From JAAEEP01 sp035529155 (lineage in GTDB: Archaea; Thermoplasmatota; Thermoplasmata; Methanomassiliicoccales; JAAEEP01): a stretch of 11,655 nucleotides of DNA. The translations under genes were made by a program, and so were the position numbers. The notes under the pieces were generated by a model. It had not been told where the DNA came from and searched no databases. It saw only the letters and a program-made list of their open reading frames with translations. The stretch is from contig DATKXF010000088.1 of NCBI GenBank assembly GCA_035529155.1, positions 1-11,655 on the forward strand. Direction: 5' to 3'. Shown piece by piece: positions 1 through 6,945 of this stretch (position 1 is the stretch's first letter; the number at the start of each line of letters is the position of its first letter).

Positions 1-2046
1 CTCATCCAAGGAACTGGTGGGGGCTCTGCACGCTCTCCCCGAACATACGTATGCCTGGGCCTCTCCCTCTTTGGCTATCATGGACTCAGTGAAGGGCGCT
101 ATCCTGGGAAGCGAATCGTCACTCTTGATCATAACTATAGCTTCTGGAAGGTATTCACTTCTAATCGCAGAGATCATCTCCTCAACATCATCTGACATGG
201 CATCACCCACAATGACCACCTCACTGGACGGCTCCAGTACCATGTCCAGTCCAATCAAGAAAAGGGTGAAGGCCATTGGGTTATCAATGACCATTCCTGA
301 GTACGTTTGGGCTAGCTTCCTGGCAATCTCTTCCATTCCAATGTCCCCAGTCATCCTAGATATCATCACGAGGTCCAGGAAAGCGACAGAGTTGCCAGAT
401 GGTATGGCTCCGTCGTATGATTCCATCTTTTGGAATATCATATCCTCTCCTTCCTTTGGAGATAAGTGGAAGAATCCAAGATCATCATCCCAGAAACGCT
501 CGAGCATCTCCTTCGTAAGAACGACAGCCTTATCAAGCCACATGATGTCGAAAGTTGTTTGATAAAGTTCTATGAGGCCCCATACGAGGAATGAGTAGTC
601 CTGAAGGAAGACTTCCTTGGATAACTCTCCCTCCCGATACCTGTGTTTTAGACCGGCCTCGGCCATCTTGTCCAATATGAATCGAGCAGCCCTCTCGCCC
701 GCTGTGGAAAATTCGTCAGAACCAAGGGCGCGACTAGCCTTGGCGAGAGCGGCTATCATAAGGCCATTCCAGTCCGCGAGTACCTTGTCATCCCTCAAAG
801 GCCTTTCCCTGTTTTCCCGTACATTCCGCATCCTCTCAAGGGAAACTTGCACCCGGTCGAAGAGCTCGAGACTATCCAAACCTAGTTCCTTGGAGATCTC
901 ATCGAACTTCCGGTTCATGTGGAGTATGTTCCCACCGCTCCTACTGCCGTCGGGTTCTCTGAAGTTCCCCTCCTCGATGACGTTGAATTCATCGATGATA
1001 AGATCGGCTTCTTTGCCCAATGTTTCCCTGATCTCGGCCTCGGTCCAGAGGTAGAACTTACCTTCAACTCCTTCACTGTCCGCATCCTCGGCCGAATAAA
1101 ACGCACCTTCTGGAGAGGTCATGTCCCTTCCAATGTAGGCAACGATGTCCTCCATAGTCTTTCTGAAATCCCGTCTCTTTGTCGCCTGGTATGCCTCGGA
1201 ATAGGCCATAAGAAGTAGTGCCTGATCGTAGAGCATCTTCTCGAAATGAGGGACCAGCCAGTAGCTGTCAGTCGAGTATCGATGGAAACCTCCTCCTACA
1301 TGATCTTTTATCCCACCTAGGGACATGGCTTGAAGTGTGAATTCGACCATATCCAACGCCCGTTTCTCCCCCGTACGTCGCCAGTACCTTAAAAGAGCCA
1401 GAATTTTATGGGGCAAGGGAAATTTGGGTGGAGGTCCGAATCCACCGAATTTCTCATCAAAGCTATCACGCAGCTGAAAATAAAGTGAATCGAAGACCTG
1501 TCTGTCTATTTGCTCCCTCTCATCCCTTATTGCCAGCTGATCAGTGATTGCAGAGGTCGCCCGTTCCGCCACCTCGTCTACCTTTCTCCTCTGGGTCTTC
1601 CATACGTTGGCAATCTCCATCAGCAGTGGTCTGAGCCCCCGCATTCCAAAGCGCCCTTCCTTCGGGAGGTAAGTGGCAGCGAAGAACGGCTTCCTGTCCG
1701 GTCTCATGATGATCGTCAAGGGCCAACCGCCAGAACCCGTCATCATCTGGCATACATCCATGTAGGTGGAGTCGACATCAGGCCTTTCCTCCCGGTCCAC
1801 CTTGATGCTCACATAGCTCTCATTCAAGATCCTGGCGATCTCCTGATCCTCGAAAGATTCCCTTTCCATGACATGGCACCAATGACATGTGGAATAACCG
1901 ATTGAGAGGAACACAGGTTTGTCTTCGCTCTTGGCCTTGGTGAATGCATCATCCCCCCAGGGATACCAATCCACCGGGTTGTAAGCGTGCTGGAGTAGGT
2001 AAGGGCTCTTTTCTTTCTTGAGGCGGTTTGCTTTGCTTGTCAACAC
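1..2046 (-). CDS. DUF255 / YyaL-SPATA20-like thioredoxin-domain protein (3' end cut by window)
   Basis: The minus strand is open for 682 codons, from a GTG at 2046 to the window edge. The N-terminal part (about residues 10-165) is the thioredoxin-like DUF255 domain: KSPYLLQHAYNPVDWYPWG near residue 13, then the CxxC motif STCHWCHVME with Cys54 and Cys57. The rest looks like the alpha/alpha-barrel (six-hairpin glycosidase-like) region of this family, including HFEKMLYDQA near residue 266 and FGGFGPPPKFPLPHK. The visible end, CSGRACRAPT, resembles the usual C-terminus, so only a few residues should be missing (family about 650-700). GTG 2046 is chosen because AAAAGGTG lies 4 bases upstream; TTG 2043 is the alternative. 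A TATA-like box near 2085 gives a short leader. The biochemical role of the family is poorly defined; a thiol-redox or sugar-related activity has been suggested. It is transcribed alone, downstream of the structured element at 2126-2236. Family assignment is firm, function is not. Confidence 0.93.
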   Translation of the reverse strand, partial: MLTSKANRLKKEKSPYLLQHAYNPVDWYPWGDDAFTKAKSEDKPVFLSIGYSTCHWCHVMERESFEDQEIARILNESYVSIKVDREERPDVDSTYMDVCQMMTGSGGWPLTIIMRPDRKPFFAATYLPKEGRFGMRGLRPLLMEIANVWKTQRRKVDEVAERATSAITDQLAIRDEREQIDRQVFDSLYFQLRDSFDEKFGGFGPPPKFPLPHKILALLRYWRRTGEKRALDMVEFTLQAMSLGGIKDHVGGGFHRYSTDSYWLVPHFEKMLYDQALLLMAYSEAYQATKRRDFRKTMEDIVAYIGRDMTSPEGAFYSAEDADSEGVEGKFYLWTEAEIRETLGKEADLIIDEFNVIEEGNFREPDGSRSGGNILHMNRKFDEISKELGLDSLELFDRVQVSLERMRNVRENRERPLRDDKVLADWNGLMIAALAKASRALGSDEFSTAGERAARFILDKMAEAGLKHRYREGELSKEVFLQDYSFLVWGLIELYQTTFDIMWLDKAVVLTKEMLERFWDDDLGFFHLSPKEGEDMIFQKMESYDGAIPSGNSVAFLDLVMISRMTGDIGMEEIARKLAQTYSGMVIDNPMAFTLFLIGLDMVLEPSSEVVIVGDAMSDDVEEMISAIRSEYLPEAIVMIKSDDSLPRIAPFTESMIAKEGEAQAYVCSGRACRAPTSSLDE

Positions 2047-2078
2047 AATGCACCTTTTTTTACAATGAGTGGACGGAC

Positions 2079-2094
2079 ATTACATATCTTTTCG
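2079..2094 (-). promoter_or_regulatory. Archaeal TATA/BRE-like promoter of the DUF255 gene
   Basis: On the minus strand the sequence CGAAAAGATATGTA places a purine-rich BRE-like stretch before a TATA-like GATATGTA. Transcription would be expected about 25 bases further on, near 2058-2060, just before the AAAAGGTG ribosome-binding site and the GTG at 2046. The match to a consensus box is moderate. Confidence 0.45.
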
Positions 2095-2125
2095 TAAGCT
2101 TGGGATGCAATTAGAAATTGATAAT

Positions 2126-2164
2126 AAAAAAATGAGGTGAGCGCCCGAAAGAGGTCGGAGGCTC
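2126..2164 (-). terminator. Hairpin plus T7 run closing the structured element
   Basis: A 10-position stem (2164-2155 with 2148-2139, six-base loop) is followed 6 bases later by seven consecutive T on the minus strand (2132-2126). The T-run alone would be a plausible archaeal termination signal. The hairpin may be part of the RNA fold rather than required for termination. Confidence 0.55.
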
Positions 2165-2236
2165 AACCCCCCTATTGCTTGAATCCCCCTATATCGGCCT
2201 TGCAACCGATCCTAACCGCGTTACCGCGGTATCGGC
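2126..2236 (-). ncRNA. Candidate structured RNA (small RNA or switch-like leader) ending in a T-run
   Basis: On the minus strand a TATA-like box at 2252-2262 predicts a transcript starting near 2236-2231. Element 1 is a 12-bp stem: GCCGAT (2236-2231) with ATCGGT (2210-2205), continued by ACCGCG (2230-2225) with CGCGGT (2220-2215). It has a one-sided TAGG bulge and a GTAA (GNRA) tetraloop. Element 2 is an alternative: the same ATCGG can instead pair with a second GCCGAT (2198-2193). Element 3 is a G-rich single strand with tracts of five and six G (2189-2167). Element 4 is a 10-position stem, GAGCCTCCGA (2164-2155) with TCGGGCGCTC (2148-2139), with one C-C mismatch, one G-T pair and loop CCTCTT. 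Then come ACCTCA and seven T (2132-2126). I found no match to tRNA, 5S, SRP RNA, RNase P RNA or a riboswitch consensus that I know. The plus strand would fold similarly, but the promoter and T-run favour minus. Readthrough would enter the DUF255 gene 80 bases downstream, so it may be a leader rather than a separate gene. Confidence 0.55.
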
Positions 2237-2251
2237 TTTGATGGCGCTGAA

Positions 2252-2262
2252 CGATATTAAAG
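2252..2262 (-). promoter_or_regulatory. TATA-like box upstream of the structured element
   Basis: The minus strand reads GGGAAACCTTTAATATCG. A purine-rich BRE-like GGGAAAC precedes the TATA-like CTTTAATATCG. The spacing of about 21-26 bases to 2236-2231 fits a start at the first base of the GCCGAT stem. Confidence 0.45.
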
Positions 2263-2320
2263 GTTTCCCACAATTATTGATGTTAATGCCAGTCTTTTCA
2301 ATTGTAAATAACGGAAAGAA

Positions 2321-2332
2321 GAATAATTATTC
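2321..2332. repeat. Perfect 12-bp palindrome GAATAATTATTC
   Basis: The 12 bases read the same on both strands and lie about 60 bases upstream of the TATA-like box of the minus-strand structured element. The spot is suitable for an operator, but an AT-rich palindrome of this size can also occur by chance. Confidence 0.25.
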
Positions 2333-2336
2333 GCAG

Positions 2337-2366
2337 AAAAATTGAAATAGGACACCTGAAGGTGTC
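2337..2366 (-). terminator. Hairpin terminator of the glutamate-synthase-like operon
   Basis: A perfect 6-bp stem, GACACC with GGTGTC around a four-base loop (2351-2366), lies 77 bases past the stop of the 98-residue gene. On the minus strand it is followed by T-rich sequence with five T at 2341-2337. On the plus strand a T-run also follows at about 2375-2379, so the hairpin could act in both directions. It cleanly separates the upstream operon from the structured element. Confidence 0.5.
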
Positions 2367-2443
2367 GAATCATGGTTTTTCTTGTTGTGATTTGAATCTA
2401 CAGCTTGAGCTGGGGCCAGTCGATGTATCGCCGTTCTTTGCCA

Positions 2444-2740
2444 TCACTTGCTGACTGGTAGGAATTCATCTTCTACGGTTGTGATTCTGTACCTGCAGCC
2501 GATCTCACTCAGGACCTCATCGATGTTGAAGATGAGGAGGCGGATCATCTTCTCGTCGGGCTTTTCCGCCCACTCGAACTCCACATCATAGGGTCCGATG
2601 ATGAATCCTGCCCTTGGGATAATCTTATTGGTTAGCCGTCCTTCCGTGAGTTCCGGCAGTTCTTCAGCCAGCTTCGTCAGCCTGACGAAGGCCTCTTCCA
2701 TCGGTGGCCCGTATAGTTTAAGCAGACTCTTCCAAACCAT
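2444..2740 (-). CDS. 98-residue protein of unknown function, second gene of the operon
   Basis: I do not recognise this family. The ATG at 2740 starts 6 bases after the stop codon of the glutamate-synthase-like gene. The Shine-Dalgarno sequence GTAAGGA overlaps that stop, so the two genes are very probably cotranscribed and translationally coupled. The protein is soluble, acidic and without signal peptide or membrane segment. The N-terminal half (about residues 1-40) looks helical and charged (KLYGPPMEEAFVRLTKLAEE). The C-terminal half looks like beta strands (AGFIIGPYDVEFEWAE, MIRLLIFNIDE, YRITTVEDEF). The only cysteine is near residue 82, so it is not an iron-sulfur carrier. A small alpha/beta accessory or regulatory subunit of the FMN protein is a guess from position only. 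Confidence 0.75.
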   Translation of the reverse strand: MVWKSLLKLYGPPMEEAFVRLTKLAEELPELTEGRLTNKIIPRAGFIIGPYDVEFEWAEKPDEKMIRLLIFNIDEVLSEIGCRYRITTVEDEFLPVSK

Positions 2741-2746
2741 TGTTCC

Positions 2747-4363
2747 TTACTCCCAGTACGCCAAGATTCCTGGGATAACCTCCGAAGCCCTCTGGTCGAA
2801 GGTTGGAATCCCGGTGACCTTGGCGGCATATTCACTGAGAGACAGGATGTCGCTTCTCTCCAATAGGTCCAACTTGAACTTCCTGGAACCGGCCATAAGT
2901 TGCTTGAGTCCCTCGCCAATGCGATCGACCAGGTAGGTGTATAGGCCGATCGCACCCCATGGAATGTCCCTTCCGAGTTTGAGATCGGGGTACTCGTTCT
3001 CGAGGTGCCTGGTGGCAATGAAGAAGTTCTCAGGATTGCTAGTATATTGGTCAGAAAACGACTTGGGAAGCTTTCCCTTCTCAGCCAGACTTGCAAAGTA
3101 CTTTGACTTCATGACCGCGGTCAGCGGAGCTCTTGCCATGGCCGATGTCTTGATTAGTGGGCCTCCACCCAGGTTGGACATCGCTATCGCCTTGAAGATC
3201 TGGGTCTCGTTGATCAGTCCGCCAGCCATCGCCATATCGGGTATGAATCTTCCCTGCTTCTTCAAGATTGAGGCGGCCAACAGGACCTGAGATTCGAGGT
3301 GGATTGTCGGGGTTGACATCTCGTTCATCATGGGAACTGGACTCATTCCAGTTCCTCCTCCGGCGCCATCGAAGGTAAGCATGTCGATTTTGGCTTCCGA
3401 AGCCACCTTCATAGTCCAGGCGACGACCTCGGGCTTGTAGGCACCCTGCTTCAGGAACACGTATTTCGCTCCCATGTCCCTGAGGTTCTCAACATCTTCC
3501 ACGAAGTCCTTCGCCTTGGGGAATCCAACACGTGAGTGGCGCTCGAAGCTCTTGAACGCCCCCGCTTTGAATGATTCCTGGACCTCAGGATCCTCGGGAT
3601 CGGGGACAACTATATAGCCGCGCTTCTTGAGCTCAAGTGCGCGTTCTAGCGTGTGCAAGCGAACCTCGCCACCTATCGCCTTGGCGCCCTGACCGAACTT
3701 GCGCTCGATTATGTTGACCTCAAGCTTGGACAGAGCGTATTCGTCAACGCCACCCCGCATGTCCTCCACATTTGTCTGGACCACGATATCTCCGTGTTTG
3801 CCGTCCCAAAGCTCCCTGTATGAGCTGATCCTAAACTCCATGTCTGGAGATCTCTGGATCTTCCCGTTGGAGTAGATCGATTCATGATCCATTCCGCAAA
3901 CATTCTCACCGACGGTCTCTATGATTCCAGCCAGAGCAGCGCCCTTGGCTAGGCTTTCCCAGTTCCTCTTGGCGACGGCTGTAGAACCAAGACCTGCTAT
4001 GACCACTGGTATCTTGAGCTTGATGGGCTTCTTGGACCTTGTGGCAACGATCGTACTGCAGTCAGCGTTCTCAAAGAATGCAACGTCGGGATCCTCCTCG
4101 ATTCCCCAGGCACCGATTAGCTCGGCTAATATCTGGAAGTGGGAAAAATCGATGAAATAGTCCTTGTTTGAAGCAGCAGTGCTCTCTCCGAAATATTCAG
4201 GAGAAGGATAAAGGGTTTCCCTTCCTCTGAATGCGGCTTTACCTATTTCGCATATCGTACCGCACTCTTCTATACACAATGGACACATTCCGCTAATGGG
4301 AGTCACGTCCTGGACCCTTGTCTTGGTTCCAGTCGTTGACTTCGAATGTTCAACTATTCTCAT
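2747..4363 (-). CDS. FMN-binding glutamate-synthase-family protein with N-terminal cysteine cluster
   Basis: This 538-residue cytosolic protein belongs to the FMN-binding (central barrel) domain family of glutamate synthase, COG0069. Family signatures are GQGAKAIGGE (about 225-233, matching the AQGAKPGEGG motif), FDGAGGGTGMSP (331-342) and MAMAGGLIN (377-385), all FMN-barrel elements. The N-terminus carries Cys27, Cys30, Cys34 and Cys38 (CPLC then EECGTIC), which could bind an iron-sulfur cluster. Two parts of a classical GltB are missing: the glutaminase domain, and the CHTxxCPxG cysteine motif that normally follows the barrel; here KSKYFASLAEKGKLP stands in that region. Start ATG 4363 has GGTG 9 bases upstream and a TATA-like box at 4410-4421. 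No glutaminase or GltD-like partner lies nearby; only the 98-residue gene follows. Ferredoxin-dependent glutamate or related amino-transfer chemistry is possible, but the true substrate is not shown by the sequence. Confidence 0.88.
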   Translation of the reverse strand: MRIVEHSKSTTGTKTRVQDVTPISGMCPLCIEECGTICEIGKAAFRGRETLYPSPEYFGESTAASNKDYFIDFSHFQILAELIGAWGIEEDPDVAFFENADCSTIVATRSKKPIKLKIPVVIAGLGSTAVAKRNWESLAKGAALAGIIETVGENVCGMDHESIYSNGKIQRSPDMEFRISSYRELWDGKHGDIVVQTNVEDMRGGVDEYALSKLEVNIIERKFGQGAKAIGGEVRLHTLERALELKKRGYIVVPDPEDPEVQESFKAGAFKSFERHSRVGFPKAKDFVEDVENLRDMGAKYVFLKQGAYKPEVVAWTMKVASEAKIDMLTFDGAGGGTGMSPVPMMNEMSTPTIHLESQVLLAASILKKQGRFIPDMAMAGGLINETQIFKAIAMSNLGGGPLIKTSAMARAPLTAVMKSKYFASLAEKGKLPKSFSDQYTSNPENFFIATRHLENEYPDLKLGRDIPWGAIGLYTYLVDRIGEGLKQLMAGSRKFKLDLLERSDILSLSEYAAKVTGIPTFDQRASEVIPGILAYWE

Positions 4364-4656
4364 CTAACACCACACCTTTCTCAGGTTGGGGAAGGCGAAT
4401 GTCTTCCTTGATATTTTAAAGTAATTCAGTGTGGTTTACGACTTTCGTATTCACTATTCGAATTGCCCGGAAATCGGCTGCTTTGGTACTATTAACCTGC
4501 GTTTCCCGAATCAGCATTTCCCAACATTGCTTGAATGTTGCCTCTCAGCAAATATTACTTGGTCACTCCACTCTGATAAACCTTCGTTTCTTCAAGGACA
4601 AGATTAGTCGGGAATCATGACCTAACGGCTTTAAATCATTATTACTACGAAAGACG
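4364..4656. other. 293-base spacer between the two minus-strand metabolic genes
   Basis: The spacer holds the promoter of the glutamate-synthase-like gene (4410-4421) and a perfect 7-bp hairpin, CAACATT with AATGTTG around GCTTG (4522-4540). A TATA-like TTTAAA also occurs at 4630-4635. I see no convincing gene, tRNA or T-run terminator. The 11-base string ATTGCTTGAAT in the hairpin also occurs in the structured element at about 2174-2184. Confidence 0.5.
4410..4421 (-). promoter_or_regulatory. TATA box of the glutamate-synthase-like operon
   Basis: The minus strand reads CTTTAAAATATC, a good archaeal TATA match. Transcription would start near 4389, leaving a leader of about 25 bases that contains AAAGGTG before the ATG at 4363. 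Confidence 0.6.
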
Positions 4657-6747
4657 TCATTTCTCTAGGGTGACCAGTGCGTCAACGGCGCAGCACCCCT
4701 CGCCCCGATCTCCTACAATAACTGGATTCACCTCCAACTCACCGATCTCGGGGAAGTCGATGGCAATCTGGGCAAGTCTGAAGATCACATCCTTGAGGGA
4801 TTCTATGTCGGCGACCCCTCTCCCCCTCGCCCCCATCAGGATGGGGTAACCTTTGATGGAGGTAATCATGTCATCCACATCTGCCCTTGTCAGAGGAGCG
4901 ATCTTGTTACTCACGTCCTTGAGGATCTCAACGAAAATGCCCCCTAGGCCAAATGTGATAACTGGACCGAACTGATTGTCCCGGTTCATTCCCACGATTA
5001 CCTCCCGGCCAGATATCATCTGCTGAACTGAAACGCCATCAATCCTTGCATCCGGTAACCTGGATCTGCTCTTCTCGAGAATGGAATGGAATGAATTCTT
5101 GACTTCCTCAGGGGTTTCCAGACCGACTACCACGCCACCCACATCGCTTTTATGGAGTATGTCTGATGAAGCCACTTTCATGACCACTGGGTATCCAATT
5201 TCATTCGCTAGCTCAATAGCCTCCTCTTCGGTCGTGGCAAGGTCTTCCTTGGGCGTTGAGATCCCGTAGGCATTGAGGATGGCTTTGCCCTCACCCTCCC
5301 TTAGGGTCAGGCGGTTGTCGGCTCTTACAGCGGCAAGAACATCCCTGACCTTGTTCCTGTCCCCCTTTACCACTACAGCCTCTTCATTCACTCTGTAGTT
5401 TCTCCGTTTCCAGCACTTCATGAGGGCGGCTATGGCTCTCATTGCCCGGTCGGGGATGTCATAGTTGGGAATGCCGAGCTCCAAGACCCTTGCTGCTCCA
5501 GGGGCTACCTGCTTGCCCCCTATAAAGGATGCCACAATGGGTTTGTCCCACTTTTTCTTGCAGTCTGCTAATACCTCGGCGATGGCCACGAGGTCGATGA
5601 TGTCATTCGGTCCGAAAACGGCTGCCAGGCACTTGCAGTTCTTGTCCTGCAAGATTGTCTCCACAGCGAATCGTACCCTCTTCGTATCAGAGTCGCCTAC
5701 GATGTCCACTGGATTGTACGGCGTAGCCTCTCTCGGTAGCCCTTCCCGAAGCTTATCCACAGTTTCCTCATTCAGCTCGGCCATGAACACCCCGTAATCG
5801 TTACAGGCGTCCGCTGACATGACACCCAGTCCACCAGCGTTCGTCACGATCACGACGCCTTCGCCATCTGGCATAGGGAGCTTTGAGAATGCGAGACAGT
5901 AATCGAATAGCTCGTCCATGTCCTTGGCACGCAGAACGCCTGCCTGTTCCATGGCCGCATCCCATATGCTGTCGCTACCCGAAATGGAGCCGGTATGGGA
6001 TGAGGCGGCCCTTGCCCCCGAGGATGACCGGCCAGCCTTCATTGTGACGATGGCCTTGCGTTTGCTTGCTTCTTTAGCCGCCTCCACGAACTCCTTGCCT
6101 CGTTCTGTTCCCTCGATATACATGCCGATGACTTTGGTCTCGTTATCATTACCGATGAATTCTATGAGATCTGCCTCATCAATATCTGCTTTGTTCCCTA
6201 CGCTGACGAAGCGGGAGAACCCAACCTTAGTTTCCTGGTTCCAGTCAAGGATGGTGGTACAGATTGCACCTGATTGTGAGATGATAGAAAGAGGTCCCTG
6301 CTCAGGATAGTTTGAGGTGAAGGTCGCATTCATATCGTGGAAGGTGTTTATCACCCCCAGACAGTTGGGACCCAACACCCTGATTCCGTATTCCTTTACG
6401 ATATCCACTACCTGTCGCTCGAGCTCGGCTCCTTCCTTTCCGATCTCCTTGAATCCGGCAGAAATGATGATTGCGGCTTTCACACCCTTCTCCGCTGCCT
6501 CTTTCAGGATTGGTGGGACCAGAGGACCTTTGACAAGGAATATGGCAAGTTCCACATCATCTTCGATGTCTTTCACACTCTTGTAGCATCTCAAGCCGAG
6601 AATCTCATCTGCCTTGGGGTTGATAGGGTATATCTTTCCCTTGAATCCAGACGAGATAATGTTCCTGAGGACTATGTTCCCCAGCTTTCCTTCTTCCCTG
6701 GCCGCCCCGACGATGGCAATGGAATCCGGCTCTAAGATCTCCTTCAT
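4657..6747 (-). CDS. Acyl-CoA synthetase (ADP-forming), fused alpha-beta chain
   Basis: This 696-residue cytosolic enzyme should interconvert an acyl-CoA plus ADP and phosphate with the free acid, CoA and ATP. In archaea that conserves energy from acetyl-CoA or amino-acid-derived acyl-CoAs. Domain order follows the single-chain form: CoA-binding Rossmann domain (about 1-130; SIAIVGAAREEGKLGN, LGPNCLGV), succinyl-CoA-ligase-like domains (about 150-440; GPLSIISQSGA, SSHTGSISGSD with the phosphorylated His at 251), then the ATP-grasp beta part (about 475-696; DILHKSDVGGV with His532, FGLGGIFVEILKDV, ELEVNPV near 671). All expected catalytic motifs are present and the length is normal. ATG 6747 has no Shine-Dalgarno sequence; a TATA-like box about 31 bases upstream suggests a leaderless message. 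The acid used (acetate, branched-chain, aryl or other) cannot be read from sequence. It is transcribed alone, divergently from the DNA methyltransferase. Confidence 0.95.
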   Translation of the reverse strand: MKEILEPDSIAIVGAAREEGKLGNIVLRNIISSGFKGKIYPINPKADEILGLRCYKSVKDIEDDVELAIFLVKGPLVPPILKEAAEKGVKAAIIISAGFKEIGKEGAELERQVVDIVKEYGIRVLGPNCLGVINTFHDMNATFTSNYPEQGPLSIISQSGAICTTILDWNQETKVGFSRFVSVGNKADIDEADLIEFIGNDNETKVIGMYIEGTERGKEFVEAAKEASKRKAIVTMKAGRSSSGARAASSHTGSISGSDSIWDAAMEQAGVLRAKDMDELFDYCLAFSKLPMPDGEGVVIVTNAGGLGVMSADACNDYGVFMAELNEETVDKLREGLPREATPYNPVDIVGDSDTKRVRFAVETILQDKNCKCLAAVFGPNDIIDLVAIAEVLADCKKKWDKPIVASFIGGKQVAPGAARVLELGIPNYDIPDRAMRAIAALMKCWKRRNYRVNEEAVVVKGDRNKVRDVLAAVRADNRLTLREGEGKAILNAYGISTPKEDLATTEEEAIELANEIGYPVVMKVASSDILHKSDVGGVVVGLETPEEVKNSFHSILEKSRSRLPDARIDGVSVQQMISGREVIVGMNRDNQFGPVITFGLGGIFVEILKDVSNKIAPLTRADVDDMITSIKGYPILMGARGRGVADIESLKDVIFRLAQIAIDFPEIGELEVNPVIVGDRGEGCCAVDALVTLEK

Positions 6748-6773
6748 GCTATCGGAAGCCTTTACAAAATCAC

Positions 6774-6784
6774 CGTATAAGAAG
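6774..6784 (-). promoter_or_regulatory. TATA-like box of the acyl-CoA synthetase gene
   Basis: The minus strand reads TTCTTATACGG, centred about 31 bases before the ATG at 6747. No Shine-Dalgarno sequence lies between, so transcription probably begins at or within a few bases of the start codon. Confidence 0.5.
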
Positions 6785-6907
6785 GTTATCTAGCCAATGG
6801 AAGCTGATACTATGCCTCCGCTGTCCATTTCTGCATTAATCGTACCCTCATCCGAATATTCGATGTTCCACAAGCGATTTCAACAACGAACAAGGGGGGG
6901 GAAAGGT

Positions 6908-6938
6908 CTATTATGCAAGGTTCCCCATGAGGGGGTGG
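6908..6938 (+). promoter_or_regulatory. Weak TATA-like box and ribosome-binding site of the DNA methyltransferase
   Basis: CTATTATGC (6908-6915) is a weak TATA candidate. GGGGGTGG (6931-6938) lies 7 bases before the ATG at 6946 and is a credible Shine-Dalgarno sequence. The box may be too close for the whole ribosome site to be transcribed, so the true promoter may lie further left in the 198-base divergent region. Confidence 0.35.
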
Positions 6939-6945
6939 ATCTGTC

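Noticed and set aside
17..1218. Several plus-strand open frames of 99-181 residues
   Set aside because: They lie antisense to the continuous DUF255 frame, which carries clear family motifs throughout; their composition (Ser/Pro/Arg rich) is typical of antisense shadows.
2126..2250. tRNA, 5S rRNA, SRP RNA or RNase P RNA in the structured non-coding region
   Set aside because: The hairpin with loop TTGCAAGG looks like an anticodon arm (GCA) at first sight, but the loop is 8 bases, the T-arm has no complementary half, and no acceptor stem with a CCA-like end closes it. The conserved 5S, SRP helix 8 and RNase P motifs are also absent on both strands.
4429..4620. 63-residue plus-strand open frame in the spacer
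   Set aside because: It starts at a GTG without ribosome site, overlaps the promoter of the minus-strand glutamate-synthase-like gene, and the predicted peptide has no recognisable features.
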